Below the pieces are notes generated by a model. The model had not been told where the DNA came from. It searched no databases and saw only the letters and a program-made list of their open reading frames with translations. DNA of 64,000 nt from the NCBI GenBank assembly GCA_907163375.1, contig CAJQUW010008930.1, positions 62,001 through 126,000 on the forward strand. Direction: 5' to 3'. This document shows positions 33,818 through 46,191 of this stretch, piece by piece. Within the stretch, counting starts at the first letter, position 1, and each line of letters starts with the position of its first letter. The stretch is from Prostheceraeus crozeri (lineage: Eukaryota; Platyhelminthes; Polycladida; Euryleptidae). Both the position numbers and the translations under genes were made by a program.

Positions 33818-35936
33818 CAGACTTGCCGTTGGGATCCCAATAGCCATTGGGATCCCAATGGCTATTGGGATTGGGCTACACTAAATATCACCCCAATCCC
33901 AATAGATACCGAAAAGTAGCTGAACCCCTTCCTCAACATATAATCGTTCATAATTTTTTTGTCGGTTTGTGCAACCGTTCATTCTCTTGTCTACAGTCAA
34001 TACTCCATGCTTCAGTCAGTCTGGGTTAGTTAAATAGAGATGAGAGATAGTAGCTTTTAAGCTTACTTGTACTCCATTGATATAAAAATAGGTGGGAAAG
34101 AGATGGCGGACTTCCCTTTTTCCCTGGCTTTATCAATAGGAACCATGTGTCTCCAGTTTTGTTGGGAATTCCCCTCTGCTGTCGGGCAAGAAGCAGTTTC
34201 AGTCACTCCTGCCCGCACAGTTCAATGCGTAACATTGATTCCATTTCCAACATTAGATGTAGTATTACGTAAGAAGAACTTGAAGGGATCGTATCTCATC
34301 AAAGTCAAATTGATAATTAGAATCTTCTTTTATCATTTGAGTGATGAGTTAAGTGCAGGGCGGACGAGAAATGGACATTTAGAACATGTATTTTTAAGTG
34401 GTGAATCTTCAAATAACGCTAATGAGATCAAGATAAACAACCGGTACATCTCGGGTGAAGTGGTGAAAGGAATTGATATGTAGATTAAAGAAATCTTCAC
34501 GCGATGTTCTTCGAGAAGTATTGAGAAATTATCTTATAGCATCAATAGATAAATTATTTCAAGACACCTAATCAGCAGATGCACCTCAAAAGAAGTGCAA
34601 AACAGCAATCGGCATGACAGATATTCACTTCATTCTTTATAAAAGTGTGATGAATCATGAAAAACTACTAATCTAATGATTGTTTGAAGATAACCTGCCT
34701 GCTCTCTTCTCCTAAGAAACGAAATCAAAAGCTCGGACTCTGCAAACTGCATGGATTTCGAAGGTCATCGATCGGATGTGAGTCTCGATTTTCGCATCTG
34801 TGCCCGCAGTGCTCCCGAGCAGACTTACACAATTGAAGACTGGATGGATGTCGACGAGATCTCCGATCTCTTGCTAACAGTAGATAGAGAAGTGCTGAGC
34901 GTAGTCTGGAAGCATGATGTCTTAAAATACATCGCTGGCTACATTGTGAGAAACATTCGGCAGAAACTCCCGTGTCCTCAATGTGTAAATTCCCTGCTAG
35001 ACTATGACAACTGCTCTCGTCTCATATTTAGAAAAGATCGCGGCGGCCTGATTATCCCATCAGATGGTGTCAATAAGTTAATTGAAACAACAGAAAAAGT
35101 TCTTCGCCACCACGTACCCAAAAATGACTCTGACTGGAAATTGCCAATTCATCGATTCATAGACCTCCGCATTGAGTCACGGTCCTTCAATTTTTTGGAA
35201 GCCGGGTTTATGATACGGGTTAAGTTCTGCACTGCACGAAGGATTTTTTTGACGAGATAGAAGTCAGTGGTCCCACACAACATCTCTTGCTCATCAGATA
35301 TCTTCGTCTCGACATTCGACTGTTTTTGGCTGAGAAAGGTAACAACGAGTACTCAACCAATGCTTCGCGAATGTTGGCAAAAGATATCAGGACTTTGATC
35401 GGTGATAAACTCTGGCCCGCATGTGGGTCGCCAATGGCAAAGACGGCGGCCTATCTTACAGGCATCGATAAGAATAGAATAATAGAGAGAGTTCTCTGCG
35501 ATGGGGATTTGAGGGACGTGTAACACTATAGGCCTACCTGTAGATAGTATAGCTAGCTCTACTATATTCATCTTAGATTAATCAAGCTACACTATTGATT
35601 ACTATTCAATATTAGTTAGTAGGCTAGTTATATAGTAGTATTACTGTAGTAGTTTACCAGTAGCCTATTCTTCTTCAGGCCATCATAGGTCCATATATAC
35701 GACAGTAGTTCACGTAGGCTCCATCCTTGCAGCCTAGGTCTATCTGTAGAACTATTCTGTGGAGTATAACTTATGCAGGCACCTAGGTGTAGCTTATGGT
35801 CAAATAACGTATAAGGGGCATTCAAATCACACAGTTTAGGGCCTATTGGGATTGTCATTGGGATTGGGATCCACTGGGATCCCAATGGAATTTCTTATTG
35901 GGATTGGGATGGAAATTCAAAAAAACGGCAAGGCTG
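33818..35936 (+). mobile_element. P-superfamily DNA transposon, decayed
   Basis: The ends are inverted: CAGACTTGCCGTT at 33818 and the complement of CAGCCTTGCCGTT ending 35936. TGAATATT is directly repeated at 33810-33817 and 35937-35944, a perfect 8-bp target duplication as made by P elements. Just inside both ends are inverted arrays of TTGGGATCCCAAT and ATTGGGATTGGG units (33828-33910 and 35840-35912). The interior carries a broken P-type transposase. Confidence 0.9.
34751..35523 (+). pseudogene. P-type (THAP9-like) transposase C-terminal remnant
   Basis: Two frames (34751-35260 and 35287-35523) encode the C-terminal part of a P-superfamily transposase: VLKYIAGYIVRNIRQKL, CPQCVNSLL, and RKDRGGLIIPSDGV. 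The same order appears in the intact transposase at 46481-49282 (YFVAGFIARSVLNR, CNSCRLLL, VNRGGLLHP). The N-terminal THAP finger and catalytic core are not visible in 33818-34750. A frame at 34067-34483 has no clear relation. Frame breaks show it is dead. Confidence 0.8.
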
Positions 35937-35944
35937 TGAATATT

Positions 35945-36765
35945 TCCTGCATATAATATCATATAATAGCCAGTGGACAATTTTCAACCCTCTCTTGGGT
36001 GGCGGTCAATTTTTTCTTTTCAACATCTCCAATTCTTATGGAATATCGCTCCAATGTAGCTTGCACTTACCTGCATATTCTATCTAGAAAACTCACAAGA
36101 ATGACTGCCTTGCTGAATGGAGCAGGGGTGTTTCTAAATTAATTACCCATGGCAATTTCTTTGGACTGTTAGGGCCTACATCTTTTAATTGAATCAACCG
36201 AGCGCCTCAAGAAGTTAGAAAATAAAAGAGAAATGAGCTCTGTGCATCACATTATAGAGGGTTCTTTATTATTATAGCAACAATGAAATTAAATAAACGA
36301 TAGATCAATTTACATGCAAAATGTGTGTGGCTGGTAGGATTCGAATCTACGACCAAGGTTAACTAGACTTAGGCTTTGACACAGCACATATTTTCAAAAA
36401 TGCAGATTTTTGGGAAAATTTTATTTAAAACAAAATTTACAAGCGTTCAATGACTCAAGCTTCGGAAGGACGATATAGCCGGATGGCCATCATGCCTCAC
36501 TGCTGTCTTAAACGACGGTGATTTACAAAGCAGACCGAGTTTGATCTTCATAAGGACGGATCGAGAGAAAGATGTTTCCAGAGGCGAGGTCACACACCAA
36601 GGCGAAGCGTCATAACGGGAGGATTTAGAGCAATGTATTGGAGCAGCTAGGTGCCGGCAGTAGAACTTCAAGGAGATTCTCCCAAGGTTTGTTTGATCTG
36701 CCCGGTGTATTATGAAATAATGCCGACCGAACGCTTCGAGCCGTGCAGTAAGCGGAAGATATCTT
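35945..36765. other. Unassigned, with a weak tRNA-like B box
   Basis: GATTCGAATCC on the minus strand near 36337-36350 fits a Pol III B box, but no convincing A box or cloverleaf precedes it. Probably SINE debris. Confidence 0.3.
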
Positions 36766-37386
36766 CAGGGTTGCCAAACTCGTCCAGAAAAAAATCCGGA
36801 CGCTCTAATGTTATGTCATCAGAGTAAATATAAACATTAATTGCCTTCTATACTTAACTGTGAATGGAAAATAATCATTATGCGTAAGATTGTCATCAAT
36901 ATCATGCGTATCTCTTTTCCTCGTCATTCATAAATGACAGGTGATTTTGAATGAAAAATCGCAGCTTTATGAACCCGCAATATATTCAATTAACAAATAC
37001 ATCAATAAATCTCAGAAGCCTTGAGAATATTTCACAAATCCTTTTAAAAAATATAGGCAGTACAAAGCTATATAAAAATTGATCAGCGCGTCTATGATTT
37101 CGTTAAATGATTGAATCAACAAATATATAAAAATATACATTAGTTTGCCTATGGTTGGGTTAGGAATTAACAAATCTATAAAGAATACAACGTTGCATCT
37201 GTGATTGCGTTACCAGAAAACAAGTCTATATAATAATACATCACTGATAGACAAATGATCACTATCAATAAAAACACGTCAAGTATAAACAATCTAGCTC
37301 ACTGAAATCTGTCCATAAAAACAATCCGATAAACAATTCTTCTTTGGCAAAAACAATTCTTTAAATAGACTAAAAAATTACGTTCA

Positions 37387-38504
37387 TTATTCTTCATCAT
37401 CACTAACACTATCGTGCTCATATGATTGGAAGTATCGCCGGGATGAGCTTCGAGCTAAGTCGATGAGGGACTGAGTTACTGAAAAATGTTGTAATCCATC
37501 GATATTTTTCAAGTAAGATCGCACTCGCCGGATTCCGCTCATGAGCAGCTGTAAATGCAGCTGTAGTCACAAAGGAGAGAAATCGTCTCCAATCCGAAAC
37601 TCTGCAGAGTTTCGGATTGGAGACGATTTTTCTCCTTTGTGACTACAGCTGCATTTACACTAAATCCTCTTCCCTCAGCAGCATTGTGTGGCTGAATACA
37701 AAGCAATGCCTGCACAACAACTTTGATCAGCGGATATTTGTGCTTTTCGAATATCTTGCTCCAAGCATCTAGCCGTTCTTCTTTTTTGAGTGGCTGAATA
37801 TCATTGTTGATTGCCAGCTGTTTCCATTCCTCGATTAATGGTTGCATGTCATCAACTTTTATTGTGGGAATGAGACCTGCAAGAAACGTCAAGTTTTTCA
37901 ATTTTGTTGTCTTGTCCTTATCCGACTGAAACGTGCGGTTTTGTGGACACAGCAATGTCAACTTTCGCCACAAACGCATGTGTTCTTTTTGATCAAGTTT
38001 GAGATTGCTCATGGTTGCGTGGAAAGCCTCCAAATAAAAAGCCTTCGCTTCGAGTTTGAAATGGGTCATTTCGGCAGACTGCAAATTTTTCAGACATAAA
38101 CGTTCGGTTCGGTGGCCAATGTGAACGTCTGATGAGTGATTTTCAGGGGCCGTGCTTGATGTTGAAATCTTCGACACGACGATGTCTTCACAGACAGAAG
38201 GCAGCAAAAATTGTCCGCCGAGAGAAACCATCATACCACAAATTCTATACACATACTCCGGCCCAATGGGATCGTCTCTCTGTAAAAATAATTGCATTTC
38301 TTGAAATAGGGGAAGTGCTTCCGATAGAAAAAGGAGGTAGATGTCCGTCTTCTTTGATGCAAATGCGCTGCGAAGTCGCTCATACCGATCATTCTTTGCC
38401 AAATCTGCCAATCCTTTTTTGGGCAAATACATGTAGTGGACGAAATAGGTTCGAAGCGCATCAAGGAGCGTGAGAACTCGATTCACAAAATGAAGTAAGG
38501 TCAA
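37387..38504 (-). pseudogene. hAT-type transposase C-terminal half, interrupted
   Basis: A minus-strand frame (to 37539) of about 320 codons ends with the hAT dimerisation signature: YPLIKVVVQALLCIQPHNAA, GFSVNAAVVTKEKNRL. N-terminal zinc finger and first catalytic residues are absent; the element has no room for them. The frame is cut at the 108-bp palindrome (37551-37658), which adds a spurious tail. Beyond it another frame continues as LMSGIRRVRSYLKNIDGLQH and ends in an acidic tail at 37387, evidently the original C-terminus. The product cannot be active. Confidence 0.8.
37551..37658. repeat. 108-bp near-perfect palindrome inside the hAT coding region
   Basis: Each arm is 54 bases. The sequence starts GTAAATGCAGCTGTAGTCAC, ends with its complement, and is centred on CTCTGCAGAG (37600-37609) with no loop. 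Only one mismatch (near 37580/37630) is visible. One arm is transposase coding sequence and the other its inverted copy. Confidence 0.95.
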
Positions 38505-38926
38505 AAACCGGTAGAATGCAAAAACCGTAATGAAGTTACGGTAGAATGAATTCTTCTATACAATACAATTTGCAAACACATTGACAATATATTTGTGCAA
38601 ATCCAAGAAGTAAACTGTTATGACAACAGCATAGTGCATGTATAAAATTATCCAAATTGGACCCTAGTAGTCTGTGAAAGAAGCAGTTTGCAAAAATGAT
38701 ACGGATGAATCAGCTTTAGTCCAAAGCAAGTAGTTGAATGATTTTAAACGGGTAAAGAAATAACTGACGAACATTAGCATGGATTCGATAAAAATCCGGA
38801 AATTTGATGGTTTTGACAAAAAATCCGGACTTCAGCAGATTCTGTCAAAAAATCCGGACACCAGCAGATTCTGTCAAAAATCCGGACGTCCGGATAAAAT
38901 CCGGACGTATGGCAACCCTGTATCTT

Positions 38927-39268
38927 CCGGCCTAGGAACTCTCTTTGAACAGAACCACTTAGATATCTTCATGACAAAAATTGTAAGTTGTCACCAAACA
39001 GAATCTTGGGGAAGCTTTCAGTCTTATATTATACTGACAAGCGAATAGCAAAGCTCAACGTTAAATTGGGAAGCTTCAAGTTGTGTCGGCTACTAATTGA
39101 CGTAGACTTACTTTTCCAGCTGATACAAAAACCACAATAATCAAAATAAAATATATTTTGTGCCAATAATAGAAAATTTTGTTAGTTTGCTGTAAAAAAA
39201 CAAATACTTGCATCTGATAATTGATAAAATAGAAAATTAGGTTAGGAAAAGGTTTGACAGAAATAAAT
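38927..39268. other. PIGZ 3' flank
   Basis: Likely includes the PIGZ 3' UTR. No separate gene recognised. Confidence 0.4.
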
Positions 39269-40704
39269 TCATTGAACGCGACAAAACATCATAGAGAAAG
39301 CATTGACAAGATCAATAAATCTTCGACTGATAGTTGCACCTGATGTGAGGAGAGTAATGACTTCTGGTAGATTTTCCGTAGAAACATGCAGGAGGAACTT
39401 CTTGCACGCTTTGAAGTCCAACACCAATTCACTGTTAATGAGGTGATAATAAACAGAATTCGGGAAAATGACATATCTCTCGAAGGGAAGTTTCGTCGTT
39501 TCTTGAGCAATTCGAAGCGGGTCGATGGAGGCAAGATCATGAACAACAAAGCACTGGAGGTCTGAATCCTTCGGTACGCCCATCAAGGACACCGGAGGCA
39601 TGTAGGTCTTGAAGAAATAGAAGTGCTTGCAGGTATTGGGTCTTGTCTGAATGGATCGAGCGTGATTCAAGGCACGTACAACTCCACTCTGATGTAGATA
39701 TCCCCAGAAGATAAGGAGAAGGGCGTTGAAGATTATCCATATCTTCAACATCTGCGAGCGCTGTCTGATGTGTCTCTGCAACATGATCCCAAATAGGAGG
39801 CACGCCAGAGGGAATACGGGCAGCAGGAACCGCATTTCTTGGTGACAGAAGGCGGAGAGAGCGATGACGGGGAAAAGGAAGATTGAGAACACGTATAGAT
39901 CCCGGCCAGACTGCTGATTACAGTAATAGTGTACAGGAATGTAGAAGATACACATGGCAGGGCCGATGAGTTGCGGAAGATTAACCAGCAAATGAGTGAA
40001 GGAAGGATGATAAGTGTGACTCCTTAAATTATCAGAGTTGAAGTTATAAAGGAGAAAATTCACAGGTGAGAGAATTAATTCCACCATGTTCAACCTTCCT
40101 TTGTAATACAACGTATCACCGAGGACACATGAAATCGAAGTCAGAGAGAAAGTCAAAGTCAGACAGCTGCTGAATGTGACAGATCTGCGGAATGATTGTT
40201 TGAAAATGGTCAATACTTGAGCAGCTAAAGGAATGAAAACGAAAGCTGGAAATGTCGGTCGACAAAATATCCCAACGGCGAGAAGAACGCCTTCAACAGC
40301 CGCTGCCCTCAAATTCACTCTCAAAAGACATTTTTCCGAGCTGTGAACAACAAGCAGAAAAATAGAGAAATAGAAAGTCTCCCACGCGTTGGAAAAAGAG
40401 CGAAGGAGGTAGGTGTACAAAGGATAAGAAGTGAAATAAATAAAAAATGTCTCTTGAACATTCACTTGAAACACTTTACACAATCTGTACAGACACAGGT
40501 CAACTACAAGAGAGAAAATCACAGCCAAAAAGCGAGGCGACAATGTAATCAGCATGAAATCCAACTCGAGTTGGAGAAATGTCGCCATGGATTTGTAAAG
40601 TGTCATTGGCAGTCCAACGAAGAATGTTGATGTTGAAATACTTCGGATTGGATTGGCAACACTGAATTCCCAAGGCAGTTTGGTGTTGACATCGAAGATA
40701 TCGG
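39269..40704 (-). CDS. PIGZ: PIGZ exon 2 (GPI mannosyltransferase 4)
   Basis: Acceptor TTTGTATTTTCAG (minus strand) opens the exon at 40704 and the stop is at 39269-39271. It encodes residues 41-518. PIGZ (yeast Smp3) is a multi-pass ER enzyme of glycosyltransferase family 22 that adds the fourth mannose to GPI anchor precursors from dolichol-phosphate-mannose. Visible are LPWEFSVANPIRS, the family's conserved WE(F)...RS stretch after the catalytic loop, many hydrophobic spans, GIFCRPTFPAFVFIPL and ALSAFCHQEMRFLLPVFPL, close to the HQE.RFL.P motif of GT22 enzymes. Joined to exon 1 it gives 518 residues; human PIGZ is 579. The N-terminal HPDE motif lies in exon 1 (44661-44781). No frameshift is seen. 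Confidence 0.92.
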
Positions 40705-41020
40705 CTGAAAATACAAAGGAAAATGAATATTCAGGAGACATCAGAATGATATGAAAATGAAGCTAGAGGTGTACCGGATAGTGGATTTCTTGGAGTCTGG
40801 AGTCGAACCACGGAATCGAATAATAGGCCTATTGTTTATTAATTTCATCTGAAATCGATGTTTTCACTATACTGAAAGTACTGATTTAGTCAAGAAAGAT
40901 AGTAAGGTACGCCAATTAATCAGCAAGAAATGCACTGGATGGTCCATGTAAAATCATAGTGATGCTAGCCTAGAGTTGATTAATTTTAAATGCTGACCAA
41001 TTAGTTTTGATTAGATTCCA

Positions 41021-42922
41021 GGGGCCGTATGCTAGAACAATTCCTAAGATTTTTATCTTAGAATCCTAACTTAGGGATTCGCTAGGTGAAATCCTAGTCG
41101 GTATGCTTGAAAGTTCCCTAGCAATTCCCTAAGTTAGGGGACTCTCCCTAAGTTCACTTGATTGGCAGATCACCGGACTGCTGCAGCTGTGTTTATTTTC
41201 ACACCCTGACAACGAATTGTCTCACAAACTGCAGTCGGCGATTGATTGACGGTGAAAAAACAATTTGAAAAAATATCAGTTACCGACAAACTGGAACTGC
41301 AGTTGTATTCATCTTGTTGTTACGATGAAGACAACGTTTCGTTTATCAAAATCGATGCAGTAGTTCCAAAGTTATGTGGAATAATACATTTATCCTCAAA
41401 GTGTGCACGTCTTAATTACTCAACTAATGAGTGAATACCGTGGACTTATCGTCAACACAAAAGTTGTCGAAACATGAAATTGGCGATAGCTCAGCTAATA
41501 CTGCATCAAATTAAACAAAATAGACTGCATTATAATCGTCATCTCATGATTGAGAAGATGGTGCCACCAGTTGCTAACATAGATATAGAAAATGTTTTAC
41601 CAGCATTTATTATTACATGAGTTGACATTGTACTGGTAGATTTCAACAACCAAACAGAATGGAGCGCACAGCAAATATTGTAGATTCAATCTTATCATGC
41701 CAATGATGAATATAACAGGACGTATCCGACCCATTATTAGCTTCTATCAAAGATCATTATTTTTTACGAACTTTCACTGCAAAAACTGTTAACATTTGGT
41801 TGAATTTATCGTTAGTTCAAATGTTCAAATTTAATACTCGCATTTGCTAATGTTCAAGAGTAACCTATGATCAAAGAATATGGTCAAAATATCTATAGAT
41901 AGGAAGAGTGAAAAATAATTAAAAACCATGAATTAAAAAGATAAACTGTGTTATTGATATCGGAATACTTTGGCAATACAATCTTATACCTTGAGCTGCA
42001 GATAATGCAAATTTAAAGTAATCACTATTGCATGCTTCACTTTTCATAATGCTATAATTACATGTAAGCTCTTATATTCTCATAAACTCAACACAAAGTC
42101 TTCCTCGTGAATTGAGATTAGTCAACTTAATTCAAGATAATGTCGTCAAAATCAAATACAACCTTCCATTTTCCAATGATTATTTTTGAAAACGACTTAA
42201 TTCACTAGAGTGACAATGCAAATAACATTGTGTATACGAAAATTACTAGAAATTCAAGGTCCAACTTAGAAATAAGGAAATTAAAGAAAGTATCTATTTA
42301 TTATTTCTCGCTGGCGTTCCTTTCCATCGTTCGCCGATGTTTCCGGGAATTGATCATTCGGATCATTTTTCCTGCATAATGGTCATATTTCTGATCTTCT
42401 TTGTTTCTTTCTTCAGCACGATTTCTTCAGGAGTTGGAAGTCGTCGAGCTACAATATTATATTAGTCGTTGATAGCCTACAATAATTATCTGGCAGATAG
42501 TAAGTGTCATCGTAATCAAAAACCTTTGCATACATGGTAAAGCGTCAAAAAATTGTTAGGAAATGAACATGGGCACTATATACCCGTTAAATAAAAGTGA
42601 ATCTAAACCACTATTGAATAGGTTTAACTGATTTAGTCCATACAGAAAATTTGTTGAAGAATTGATATATATTTCCTGACTTAGGTAGGGGTGGGTCTAA
42701 GTTCTCCTAGATTTCGTCAAGATTTTGTGATTTAATTCCTAGGATTTTTTCCCTAACTTTGTTTCAGCATACCAACACCCCCTAACCCTAACTTAGGTAC
42801 CCCCAGCGATCCCCTAAGATTTTTTCCTAAGTGACTTAGGGGTGACGTTCAAGCATACCACTTAGGATTTCCCCCTAACTTAGGCAAATCCTAAGTTAGG
42901 GGTTGTTCTAGCATACGGCCCC
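41021..42922. mobile_element. DNA transposon with GGGGCCGTATGCTAGAACAA ends
   Basis: The two ends are perfect inverted copies over 20 bases, GGGGCCGTATGCTAGAACAA, at 41021 and ending at 42922. Inside each end CCTAAGTTAGGG and CTAACTTAGG motifs recur in both orientations (41045-41155 and 42680-42905), another subterminal binding-site pattern. The interior has only short frames. A minus-strand stretch near 42300-42440 reads ARRLPTPEEIVLKKETKK and may be a coding relic. I could not define the target duplication or superfamily. Confidence 0.75.
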
Positions 42923-44039
42923 AGAAGCCTACTAAAAATTGATAATGTTGGCGACAGAAACATGCAGCAAAAGGTTGATATAATTGATTGAGCATTGAAG
43001 CCCATTCGAAATCTCATCGATTATCACCGTTATTGAAGTAACAGAGACGCGGAAGAATTATCTACCAACCGATCCACTTTTCAACCAATGAAGAGACAAC
43101 CCATCCCTACTGTTGCATTATGTCGTAAGGGTTTGAATAGATCCGTCGCTTCTTTTTACAGGACTCTACTTGATAAATGATAATTCCATCCATTCTTGAC
43201 AAAAATGGATATATAGGATGATGCTCCGCGCTTTGATTCGAAACCAAGTGCCCTAGCAGCAGTGAGAACTCTATCAAATGGCTGAATCTCTCAATCTGAG
43301 GCGAGCAGTATTTCAAAGAACTTGGAGAGGTGTATGAAGAACACCGGTCGGCTTTTCTACCCAGGCACGGCGAAAAAGTACAATTTGTGCGTCACAGTAT
43401 GCGAAAATTGGCCCTAGCTCCTTTTCATCAGCTTTGATGTTAATGAAAAAAATTAAATCTTGGGGAAGAATTTTGTTGTTTTTAATCATCACAATGTTTA
43501 AAAGTCGCTTGAATTTTAGATTATTGGTTCAGAATATAGTGTAGGCCTACATGCAGAATTAAGGTTATCTAAAAAAGTGAAATCTCGCGTTTCGATCAAT
43601 CCCTGATTTTTAATAAGTCTAAATAAGTCTACGAAATCTCTTCAGTCCGCTAATCGGCCCATTACCCATCATCGTTCTAACTTGTCAATAATCGACATTC
43701 GGCACACCTTCATTGCATGCACATATACATGTATCAGCGTGCTTAGGAATTATTCTCATTAATAAGATGGATAAATTTACATGTCAAGAAATTTCCTTTG
43801 ATTGTTTTCCGAAGTTTCAATGATGCTTCGGAAAATCAAATCCAAGGCTACTCCAAAGAACGATTCTCGTGTGTTTTATGTAATCAACAGCAAAATGTAG
43901 TATTAAGATGCTAAATGAATCTCAGCAATGTCTGAGGGGAAGTATTCAACAGATATCCTGCAACATGAATTATTTTACGCATCATGCCTTTTTGCTCCCT
44001 ATAACTTGATTCGATCAGAATGTCCAATGTGTTTCCTAA

Positions 44040-44480
44040 CTTGATCGGTGTTCTTCTTCAATCCAGGTTGAATTCGGTTCGGGCAGACTAGACAAGCACG
44101 GTCCGGTGTTTATTGGGATTCTGACAATTCTATGGTTACTGACTGTTGACAAATCTGAGAATTTGCCTGGTACTGGGCTGCCATTTCTTCTTTCGGCTTA
44201 ATCGGACAATTTTTTAGGACACTGTTACTGGCGAGTCTCATCTGAAAATGCTAGACTTTCTTTTGGCCAAGAGTTCAACATCAGCAGTATCTTATTTCAA
44301 GCAAGATGGGGCGCTTCCACATTACAGCAGAATAACTGCGCTTCCACATTCAGAGAATGACTGCACTTTACAGATAAATGAATTGGACAACGTGGTCCGA
44401 TAGAGTGGCCAGCCCACTCACCCGATTTGATGACACCACTGGATCCACACCTTTGATGACAAAGGCTAAAGTTCAATTCA
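44040..44480 (+). pseudogene. mariner/Tc1-type transposase remnant
   Basis: Scattered frames on the plus strand give GPFFLDTVTGES-like sequence near 44210-44250, FKQDGALPHYSR near 44300-44330, and GQRGPIEWPAHSPDL near 44390-44440. These are successive core motifs of mariner-type DDD/E transposases, including the second catalytic Asp in QDGA and the WPAHSPDL stretch that precedes the third. At least three frame shifts; no ends were found. Confidence 0.8.
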
Positions 44481-44660
44481 GCACTTCCGCTACACCAGTT
44501 TATTGCCAATTTCTCTCTTGGAAGATTTTGCATGGACCAAATCGCGTTAAATTATGCAATAGATTAATCGACCGACTTAATCGTGCAATTTAAACATGTA
44601 CAGCGCTAACTTGAATTTGATGGACTGACTGGGAGACCTCAAGAATGGTGTCAAACTTAC

Positions 44661-44781
44661 CAGCGAAAACTTCTACACTTTGGAAGTATTCATCAGGATG
44701 CAAATATCCAGTTTGCCAATAAGCGTTCACAAAGCGGAATATTAGTGAAAGGAAAATCCACCGCTTTCTTATTTCTGCCAT
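44661..44781 (-). CDS. PIGZ: PIGZ exon 1
   Basis: ATG at 44781 starts MAEIRKRWIFLSLIFRFVNA, a hydrophobic signal-anchor, followed by TGYLHPDEYFQSVEVFAG. HPDE (residues 28-31) is the invariant luminal catalytic motif of GT22 mannosyltransferases, and HPDEYFQS is characteristic of the PIGZ/PIGB/ALG9/ALG12 group. The exon gives 40 codons plus one base and ends at donor GCTG|GTAAGT. The single base joins exon 2 to read FADIFDVNTKLPWEF, in phase and consistent with PIGZ. Confidence 0.92.
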
Positions 44782-45834
44782 CAGTTATCTGAAATTGAAG
44801 AATTATGTTCCTTTGATCATAATATCTCTGACAAGGCACATATGGTAATGACAACTGTTTCCATTAAACGGGTCAATTGTGGTGTACATGAAGGACTTGT
44901 TCAATTGTCTACTACAATTCATATCAGTTAATCAGAAAGAGAGAGAAAACTACGATAAATTTAGATGCAACGAAGATGCTGAATTTGATGGTTATGGCAA
45001 TAGCGTTTTATTAATAGCACAAGGAAAATAACAATTACAAAAATGGAACTATACCAAACATAAGTCGATAGTGTATTGGAAAACTTATTTTGCGGCCAAA
45101 GGAGAATGCAAGGGTCCTTGCCATAACCAAAAATGTTTTGTGATTTTATGATCGCCTACCAAAATTTATGAATTATTTTTTATAAATTGTTCAATGATAT
45201 CTTTTTTTATGTGCTTCGATCATAAATCAGATGTTAGTAATCGGTGTTGCTTCGAAAACAAAGCATATCGCAACTGAAATTATCTCCCATGAAAGAGTTA
45301 AGTATGAATTACTCAGTGGTAGTATTCATCCGGTCCTGCATTGAATTGTACTAAGCATCAGTTTGCATGAACGTGCTGGTAATATCAATGCATCATCATC
45401 AACAACTAGAGAATTCATTGGAGGCCTTTCGAAGATTATAAACAATGAAGTTCGTCCTTATGATATTCTAACACTAGATTTATCATCAGTTTTTCAATGC
45501 CGCTCGTGACTAAAATGAATCCTACTTTGCATCGAATACAGATATCTAAATGAATTCACTTCTACTTGCTTACGAGTATGTGGCTCATTACATCAGAAAA
45601 TGAAAAGCATGTGACAAGCAGCTCAAAGCTCATATGCTTAGTCCAGATATTTGTGGTGCGCCCCACGTGTATCACTGTGCTAATGCCTTCCAAGCTTTAA
45701 TTCCAACCTATTGATGAATTGAGCAATGGCCATTTGCTATCTGATTCCCATTTCCCAATGATATATGTCGTATGTATCGAATAACGTTTAGGAAATCGAT
45801 ATCATATCACTCAGGAAGATTTTAATCTCAATGA
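44782..45834. other. PIGZ 5' flank
   Basis: No gene, promoter element or repeat that I can define. Confidence 0.4.
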
Positions 45835-46191
45835 CAGGGATTCTCAGAAAATCGATTGCAATCTACCGGTAATTGCTATTTTCAATCAACTAATTGAAAT
45901 CGACATTCGTGAACTATCAATTAACTGCAATTGAAATTCTATGCAATCAACTAATTGAAATTGGAAATTCCATGCAATCAATTAATTGATATCAACCAAT
46001 ATATAGGTTGAGGAATCCTATAAGCGGAGATTGGACTCACAGATGACCTTGATATTGTATAATAGTTGTTGAATAATTAATTATCTCCAAGATACTAGAA
46101 GCGTGTGCGCGCGTGTCACGTCCTGCTGTCAGAGGCAGACTTCCGTGCGAGTAGTGGACTACGTATTGAGAAACAAAAAACTGTCCTGATT

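Larger units (their letters stand above)
36766..38920 (-). mobile_element. hAT DNA transposon, defective
   Basis: The ends are inverted: CAGGGTTGCCAAAC at 36766 and the complement of CAGGGTTGCCATAC ending 38920. CAGGG starts are typical of hAT elements. TATCTT flanks both sides (36760-36765 and 38921-38926), a 6-bp direct repeat where hAT normally gives 8 bp. Subterminal ATCCGGAC motifs occur at both ends, and on the right they form a short tandem array of about 33-bp units (38800-38900). The interior holds a minus-strand hAT transposase fragment interrupted by a palindrome. Confidence 0.85.
40705..44660 (-). other. PIGZ intron 1 (about 4.0 kb)
   Basis: Bounded on the minus strand by GTAAGT (44655-44660) and CAG (40705-40707). 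It contains a TIR element (41021-42922) and a mariner transposase remnant (44060-44480). The remainder, 42923-44040, holds no recognised feature. Confidence 0.85.

Noticed and set aside
34067-34483. 138-codon frame within the decayed P element as transposase N-terminus.
   Set aside because: No THAP cysteines or RNase H motifs could be found in it.
36330-36395. Minus-strand tRNA gene suggested by GATTCGAATCC.
   Set aside because: No A box at proper distance and no acceptor or D stem.
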